A stretch of 64,000 bases of DNA from Alviniconcha marisindica (Eukaryota; Mollusca; Gastropoda; Provannidae), in the NCBI GenBank assembly GCA_018857735.1, contig JABMCL010003850.1, positions 952,501 through 1,016,500 of the forward strand, given 5' to 3'. The notes under the pieces are model-generated. The model saw nothing but the letters and a program-made list of their open reading frames with translations, was not told the DNA's origin and ran no database searches. Numbering within the stretch: the first letter of the stretch is position 1; every line of letters begins with the position of its first letter. The position numbers and the translations under genes were made by a program. Shown piece by piece: positions 59,301 to 64,000 of this stretch.

Positions 59301-59408
59301 CCATCTGCACCGCCAGTTCTTGGACAACACACACAGGAAGTGCTGCAAGGCCTTCTGGGACTGGATCCTGATGAGATTTCTGCCCTGCATCAGGAAAAAG
59401 TCATTTAG
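45276..59408 (+). CDS. SUGCT: SUGCT, succinate-hydroxymethylglutarate CoA-transferase, complete (452 residues, 14 exons)
   Basis: Exons 45276-45363, 46292-46415, 46794-46867, 47142-47227, 48296-48346, 49772-49892, 50350-50441, 51892-52035, 52765-52860, 54415-54486, 55383-55480, 55857-55959, 57250-57313 and 59263-59408 all join in phase. This class III CoA-transferase moves CoA from succinyl-CoA to glutarate or 3-hydroxymethylglutarate in mitochondria. Residues 1-29 are basic and Leu-rich with no acid beyond Asp6, fitting a presequence. Family stretches include '[20 protein letters not shown]', '[17 protein letters not shown]', '[16 protein letters not shown]', '[18 protein letters not shown]' and '[17 protein letters not shown]'. 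The catalytic aspartate is Asp225 in [12 protein letters not shown]. Length and order match human SUGCT. The exon 12 acceptor follows a (TG)n run. Several introns carry junction-derived arrays. Confidence 0.95.
47800..48060. repeat. Imperfect tandem repeat, unit about 58-70 bp
   Basis: Four or five units share 'CTGATGATTGTTTCTAAAAT', 'AAATGGCAC' and 'AAGTCTAGAAC', in SUGCT intron 4. Confidence 0.75.
48612..48960 (+). mobile_element. tRNA-derived SINE inside the exon 6 array
   Basis: The A-box region 'GGCATGGCTCAGTTGGTAGA' is followed by the B box 'GGGTTCTAGTCCCC' and a long tRNA-unrelated body with 'CCAAATGCTGGTAGCCATAT'. Junction-array units lie on both sides, so the insertion came after the array began. 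Confidence 0.8.
49236..49297. repeat. Perfect 23-bp-arm inverted repeat within the array
   Basis: CATGCTTTTAACTAGCTCAC (plus AGA) at 49236-49258 is exactly complemented at 49275-49297, around a 16-base loop. One array unit is partly inverted here. Confidence 0.95.
50445..51420. repeat. 68-bp minisatellite after SUGCT exon 7
   Basis: 'CAGGGCAACAAGACCAATGG' recurs at 50931, 50999, 51067, 51135 and 51203, an exact 68-bp period, and continues with decay to about 51415. Older degenerate units with 'GACCAAAGGTAAACAAGACC' fill 50600-50870. These resemble the exon 7 junction GGACCGAAG|GTAAATC, so an origin at that donor is possible. Confidence 0.85.
52855..54240 (+). repeat. 32/64-bp minisatellite derived from the SUGCT exon 9 donor
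   Basis: Exon 9 ends AGTATTGTACCCTATCAG|GTAG. Units of 'GTATTGTACCATATCAGGTA' plus 'GAGTTTAACATG', alternating with 'GTATTGCACTGTATCAGGCA' plus 'GACTTCAGCTCA', fill the next 1.4 kb except for a unique block at about 53095-53255. From the length there are some 35-40 half-units, most with CAG|GTAGA or a close variant. Confidence 0.9.
54580..55095 (+). mobile_element. tRNA-derived SINE with long 3' body
   Basis: The A-box region 'GTATAGGTCAGTGGTAAAGT' and B box 'GGTTCGAGTCCC' start the element. The body has 'TTCTTCTCCGGAGTCAGC' and ends near 'CATCTCAAGATGAGGTGCTC'. It lies in SUGCT intron 10. Confidence 0.8.
55786..55847. promoter_or_regulatory. (TG)n tract replacing the pyrimidine tract of the SUGCT exon 12 acceptor
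   Basis: About 30 TG units end some 9 bases before the acceptor AG at 55855-55856; only TCCAAGACAG separates them. UG repeats beside acceptors bind TDP-43 and promote exon skipping in human CFTR exon 9. A similar role here is inferred. Confidence 0.5.
56003..56374. mobile_element. MITE copy 3
   Basis: The left end CAATATCCACTTTTAGCCC is inverted at the right as GGGGCTAAAAATGGATATTG. The central unique core ('AATTGAACTTTAAGTGAGCA') lies in the opposite orientation to copy 1 and sits between (TG)n and (CA)n arms. Confidence 0.9.
56740..56885 (-). mobile_element. tRNA-derived SINE head
   Basis: The minus strand has 'GGTGTGGCTGAGTGGTATGG' (A box) and 'GGTTTGAATCCACC' (B box), followed by a short body. 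It lies in SUGCT intron 12. Confidence 0.65.
57307..58030 (+). repeat. ~38-bp minisatellite derived from the SUGCT exon 13 donor
   Basis: Exon 13 ends TTACCAG|GTAAGGAGCCAGCC. 'CAGGTAAGGAGCCAGCCTTG' plus 'CCCCACTGGTTACTGTC' is then repeated about 18 times. Nearly every unit keeps the strong donor CAG|GTAAGG. The array ends with a partial second copy of exon 13. Confidence 0.95.
57988..58024 (+). other. Phase-compatible duplicate of SUGCT exon 13
   Basis: After 'TTTAATTCAG' the sequence reads [13 protein letters not shown] and meets CAG|GTAAGGAGCC. The real exon ends [13 protein letters not shown] before the same donor. With acceptor 57986-57987 the copy is 37 nt, enters in phase 0 and leaves in phase 1 like exon 13, so it could replace it with a shorter product. 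It may equally be a silent relic. Confidence 0.6.
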
Positions 59409-59572
59409 GGCAGATGCTACTTCATTTCTGATTTATTTTTATGGAGTTATTTATTTTTAGTATTGGTTATGCAGGATTTTCCTCAATTCAGCATAATATA
59501 CATTTTCCAGTTGTGTAAAACAACATGCAGGATCTTAAACAACGTTAGAAGTTCATGTTATTTTCCCTCTCT

Positions 59573-59638
<66 letters not shown>

Positions 59639-61880
59639 TGGCATACATATAAAAAGAAAAGGAAAAAAAAAAAAAGGGAAGGAGGTAATATATACCATTG
59701 CTAGTTACAAGAACTGGAACAAGTGTCAGAAATCTCCAAATAATGGCCAAAAGTGCTACTGCAGTGTTGCATGTGACTGACAGATATTATGTTTATTCGG
59801 GCATTTCATATGTAATGACTAGTTGGAATTTCATAACCAGTACAGTTCCGTTGACACATGTTGAGATTACTGAACTTCACATGATTAACTAATAAGCAGT
59901 TTTCATTTTATATTCCTCTTACCCAATTCCACTGCCGAAGGTGATGTGTTGAATGATTGATAACACACTGCCCTGGGGTTTGTCCTGGTCAAATTCTAAA
60001 GTCTGCAGCATCCTAGTCAATTATGTAACCATGTTTTTTGGGGTGTTTTTTTGTCGTTTTTTTTTTATCATAATGGATATCACTTTCAAGACTGCATAAC
60101 AGAAATGCTGGATTTATGGAAAGATGGCTTAATACTGGTTAAACAGGATTCCTTTGAAACAGAGAGGTGGCTTTTGGGGGTAGGGTGGGGTTTTTCAGGG
60201 GGGGGGGGGGGGGGGGGACCTGGGTGGATGTGTTGGGGTGGCTTTTTTTCAATCTGTTCTTTGACTTCTAGAGAATTTACGTTGATGCAAGACTGTGACT
60301 GACAGTGTATGAACATAAGTACATGCATGCATCAGGCCGGAATTGACAAGTTTGAGAGACCTTTCTGTTCTCTTGATTGTACAACTACCTGACATATTTT
60401 TGAAGTATTCATTGAATTTCATCTCAGGATTTCTTGCGAGCCTTTTTGTAGCATGTTTTGTTGTTATTAGGAAATCAGGGGCGTTTTTGTGTCTGTGTGC
60501 ATGTATGACTCTGCATGTGCATGTTTGTGCATATACATGTGTGTTTGTGTGTGCATACATGCATATTTGTGGTGTGTGTGTGTGTGTTCACTAAATTGTG
60601 ATTGTATATTTGCAGTGGCTTCAGTATAACTTTGATAATCATGTTTGTGTGTCATTAAGAGTTGAGTGATGATATCTGTGAATAACAAAGCAAAATTGTG
60701 TCTGTGATTATTAAACGAGATATTCTGTGCAGGTATGGGCAGTTTTGTTTCACATAAAAAAACAAGTCATTGTGTTGATCTAGCTGGTTGTAAAAAAAGC
60801 TTTAACTTGGGCATTTTTTCATAGACTGTGTGTGTGACATCTTTCAAACTTCACATGATCAGATCATGTGTTGATCATTACACTTACTAGTTTTGGTGGG
60901 TCAAGGTCATCCATAAAAGCTAAAAGTGCAAACAGTATTTTCTTGGTAATCTCATCAAGTGTCTAACTGTGTTGCATTTCTACACACATTTATAAAGTCA
61001 TGTACCATACAGTATACTTTTGAGGAATTTGGACATAATTGTTTTGGCAATTGACATATATTTGGACTTGGCAAAAACTTCAATGTTGGTTTTTCACTTG
61101 GACATTTTCATGATGATAAACTCCTTTGAGTTTTTCACATTCAGCAGGTCAAACTGTGATTGAAGTGAACTGCAAGATCATAGAGGTTCTGGAAAGATGA
61201 AACCAGAAGTAAAGTTTTTACATGTCAACAAGATTTTGTCTGATCAAGTGTATGTTTTGATTTTTGTTTTGTTGCATAATATGAAAAAGGCCATGCCTAT
61301 AATGCTTGACAAAACTTAGACATGCATTTAATGAAAATGATTAATGAGTTTTCTGCTGTAGAATCACCCTTGATCTTGGCATTATTTTAGGTACTGGTGC
61401 TATTAAGTAAAATCTTGAAAACTGTGTGGCAGTATATTTTTGGCCAAGCATTGTATGCTTTGCTTTTCATTGACTTTTGGCTCAAGGCTTAAGGTCACAA
61501 GAGGGCTCTTTTGTTTTTGTTTTTTACTCTTTTTTTAAAGGAAGTGTTTTACTGTGTTAATTATGCTATGCAAAGTACGTGTGAAGGTGATAGTAAAGTG
61601 TGATTCTGACTCCAAAGTTACATTAGATATTTTTCCTAAGCTTTATTTGACTGCCTTTTTATTGTTTTCTTTTTTAGACCATCATGTAGTGTGACACTGT
61701 ATGAGTGCCATCCAGCATGCTTTAAAGTCAGTAACAAATCACTGAAATAAAAGTGTTTATTCATCATGCTTATTTGTAAATGTTCAAAGTGTGTAAATAA
61801 ATCACCTCTCTGTCTGTTTGTGTCCCTCTGTATCTCTACCTCTGTCTCTTTCTGCATTTTTTTCTCTCCTCCCTCCCTCC

Positions 61881-61911
<31 letters not shown>

Positions 61912-61933
61912 GTCTGTCTGTCTATCTGTCTGT

Positions 61934-62005
<72 letters not shown>
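59409..62005 (+). other. SUGCT 3' UTR and downstream sequence
   Basis: No further coding exon follows the stop. A canonical AATAAA lies at 61746-61751, and others follow. The stretch contains (CT)n at 59575-59633, poly-G at 60199-60217 and a compound (CT)n/(CTGT)n at 61883-62005. The 3' UTR end is not determined. Confidence 0.5.
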
Positions 62006-62010
<5 letters not shown>

Positions 62011-62535
62011 CTTAACAAGGACTAGTTGTTAGACAGGTTTTTATCTGAACCTAAACTACAGTCTTTGTAAAATAAAGTTTTCGAGTTCTCTCTCTCTCTC
62101 TTCCTCCTCCCTCCCTCCCTCTCTCTCTTTTCCTCTTCCCTCCCTCTCTCTCTCTGTCTCTCTCTCTGGCATGACTTTCGCGGTTGACCAATTATTGTGT
62201 TAACGTCCCCCCCCCCACCCCTCCCCTCTTTCTGGCTCACTCACCACACTCATGGGCAGACGCAGGTCGAAACGTAGACCTACATTTACAGGCACTGAAT
62301 GTAGTGTCTTTGGTGGAAGTTACAGAAGCAGAGCGTTAGCATTTGTTGTGTTATTTGGCTTTGTTCGGCGAAGTTATATTGGAATTACTACTACTGTGTC
62401 CGGAATTTGGCCAGCGACAGTCGCGTTCAGTAGGATCTAGCAGTTACGTGGTTTTGTAAATATCTCGCTTTGGCGCTTTTCCCCGAGTGACCCTACCATC
62501 CTTTACAAAAAGGAGAGACTGCAATAGCCGCAACA

Positions 62536-62760
62536 ACGGTGAGCCGGTTTGGCCTAGCGGTAAGGCGTTAGGCTGGTAAGCAGAAGGACCTCGGTTCGAA
62601 TCCGCTTCGGCTCTCCTTTCTCTTCAATGGTTGTGGTTTGTGGACACTGTCTTGTGCCTTTGTCCCTCACAATTAATGAGACATTAAAATGGCTCACATC
62701 GCTGCCCATCTTAGTGCAGGAGTCATTCTGATGGTGACAGTGTAGCGATAGGTATATATT
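62536..62760 (+). mobile_element. tRNA-derived SINE, 'TTGGCCTAGCGGTAAGG' family
   Basis: The head 'GAGCCGGTTTGGCCTAGCGG' and B box 'GGTTCGAATCCGC' still allow a six-base acceptor-like pairing (GAGCCG with CGGCTC). The body contains 'ATTAATGAGACATTAAAATG' and ends 'GGTGACAGTGTAGCGA'. Confidence 0.85.
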
Positions 62761-62799
62761 CTTCCCTACCCCTCGCCCGACTGCCGTAGTCGAGTTCTT

Positions 62800-63118
62800 G
62801 TGAGCCGGTTTGGCCTAGCGGTAAGGCGTTAGGCTGGTAAGCGGAAGGACCTCGGTTCGATACCGCTTCGGCTCTCTTCAGAAAGGTTGTGGTTTGTGGA
62901 CACTGTGTTGCGACTTTGTCCATCACTTCCTACTGAAACATTAAAATGGCTCTCATCGCTGCCCATCTTAATGCAGAAGTCATTCTGGTGGTGACAGTGT
63001 AGCGAAAGGTATATAATCTCCCTCCCTCTCCCTCCACCTCTATACTCCCTTCCCCCCTTCTCCCTGTCCCTAATAAGCCGTACGGTTTCTGTGGACGTTA
63101 AGCACCATGTTTATTTAC
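62800..63118 (+). mobile_element. Second tRNA-derived SINE of the same family, with 3' end
   Basis: This is the most complete copy: the head 'GAGCCGGTTTGGCCTAGCGG', the shared body, then 'CTAATAAGCCGTACGGTTTC' and a TTTACTTACTTT-like tail. The tail links the family to the fragments at 11517, 32582 and 34030. Confidence 0.85.
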
Positions 63119-63129
63119 TTACTTTAGTC

Positions 63130-63680
63130 GAGTTCAGCAGTAAGGTGTACTAAGGGAGAGATTACGTAATGATCACCGTCATTAATGTGACAGAATGAGA
63201 GATTACAATAATCATTTTAGCAGTAACATGTACAAAGGGAGAGATTACGTAATGACGCTGAGCTGAGTACCGTCGTTATTTTACAAAAGGAAAGATTACA
63301 ATAATCGTTTTCTGCAGTAACATACAAAGGGAGAGATTACAGAGCTGAGGACCGTCCTTAATTTGACAGAAGGAGAGATTACAATAACTGCGTTCAGCAG
63401 TAACATGTACAAAGGGAAAGATTACGTAATGGCATTCAGCAGTAACATGTACAAAGGGAGAGATTACTTAATGATCGAGCTGAGCATCGTCCTTAATTTG
63501 ACAGAAGGAGAGATTACAATAATAATTTTTAGCAGTAACATGTACAAAGGGAGAGATTACGTAATGACACTGAGCTCAGCATTGTCATTAATTTTATAGA
63601 AGGAGAGATTACAATAATCATTTTCAGCAGTAACATGTACAAAGGGAGAGACTAAGTAATGATCGAGCTGAGCACCCAAA
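63130..63680. repeat. Minisatellite of about 45- and 95-bp units
   Basis: 'AGCAGTAACATGTACAAAGG' plus 'GAGAGATTACGTAATGA' alternates with 'TTAATTTGACAGAAGGAGAG' plus 'ATTACAATAATC'. The open frame at 63363-63599 is made only of this repeat. Confidence 0.9.
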
Positions 63681-63934
63681 CTCCAAGCAGTGGTTTACAA
63701 CATCCTTCCTTCAACCACTGCCATTCTTGATTACGCCATAGGTCTTGGAAAACTGTCAGCTAACGAACACTTTTTCCTTGGTGCTCAAATGGCAGCAAGT
63801 TTGTAACAGAAACACAAATTACATCAGACGTTTCTTTTATCATAGCTTTACTAGTACCCAAACTTTTCGGTGGGTGCTGATCAGTGAACAGCTGCGCGGA
63901 GATAAAGAGTGCCCCTTCAGTGGCGTGACCAGTG

Positions 63935-64000
63935 TGGGTCGGTTTGGCCTAGCGGTAAGGCGTTAGGCTGGTAAGCGGAAGGACCTCGGTTCGATACCGC
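63935..64000 (+). mobile_element. Third copy of the 62.5-kb SINE family, cut by the window end
   Basis: 'GGTTTGGCCTAGCGGTAAGG' and 'CCTCGGTTCGATACCGC' match the head of the copy at 62800. Confidence 0.85.

Noticed and set aside
62536..62612. Possible functional tRNA gene
   Set aside because: A and B boxes and part of the acceptor stem are present, but the T arm does not pair well and the same unit recurs at 30935, 62800 and 63935 with a shared non-tRNA body, so it is a SINE head.
63363..63599. 78-codon frame with MYKGRDYVM repeats
   Set aside because: It is composed only of the 63.1-63.7 kb minisatellite and has no splice or start context of a gene.

Overview
The window is nuclear DNA from an animal. 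It has intron-rich genes with GT-AG splice sites, tRNA-derived SINEs, small inverted-repeat elements and very abundant microsatellites ((CA)n, (CT)n, (TA)n, poly-G). The proteins are closest in style to lophotrochozoan versions of vertebrate genes. A mollusc, probably a gastropod, is my best guess, but this is an inference. There is no bacterial, viral or CRISPR content.

Layout. 110-2247 (+): last four exons of MMADHC, the cobalamin trafficking protein. 7329-13964 (-): a five-exon gene for an 869-residue, mostly disordered protein that I do not recognise; it carries a KEN box and an RVxF-type PP1-docking motif. 16482-30206 (-): a complete 16-exon lysosomal beta-galactosidase, GLB1. 34395-42190 (+): a 10-exon gene for an 818-residue transposase-like protein with a CxxCxC motif and a SAP domain. 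45276-59408 (+): a complete 14-exon SUGCT, the mitochondrial succinate-hydroxymethylglutarate CoA-transferase. The rest is introns, UTRs and intergenic DNA filled with SINEs, MITEs, minisatellites and microsatellites. Exon joins were worked out by hand from splice sites and reading phase; every join listed is in phase.

The genes are not an operon. MMADHC (B12 metabolism) and SUGCT (glutarate metabolism) both serve mitochondrial acyl-CoA chemistry, and GLB1 acts in the lysosome, but their proximity looks incidental.

The most striking structure is a recurring one. Minisatellites and tandem duplications repeatedly begin at, and include, a real exon-intron junction of the host gene. They occur at the MMADHC donor near 1734, the GLB1 exon 6 donor, GLB1 exons 8 and 14, the SUGCT exon 6 acceptor, the SUGCT exon 9 and 13 donors, and perhaps the exon 7 donor. 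Each array lays down decoy splice sites with slivers of coding sequence. In SUGCT one copy is a phase-compatible second exon 13. The GLB1 first exon also sits in a large inverted duplication whose other arm encodes a second, still open, signal-peptide-like reading frame.
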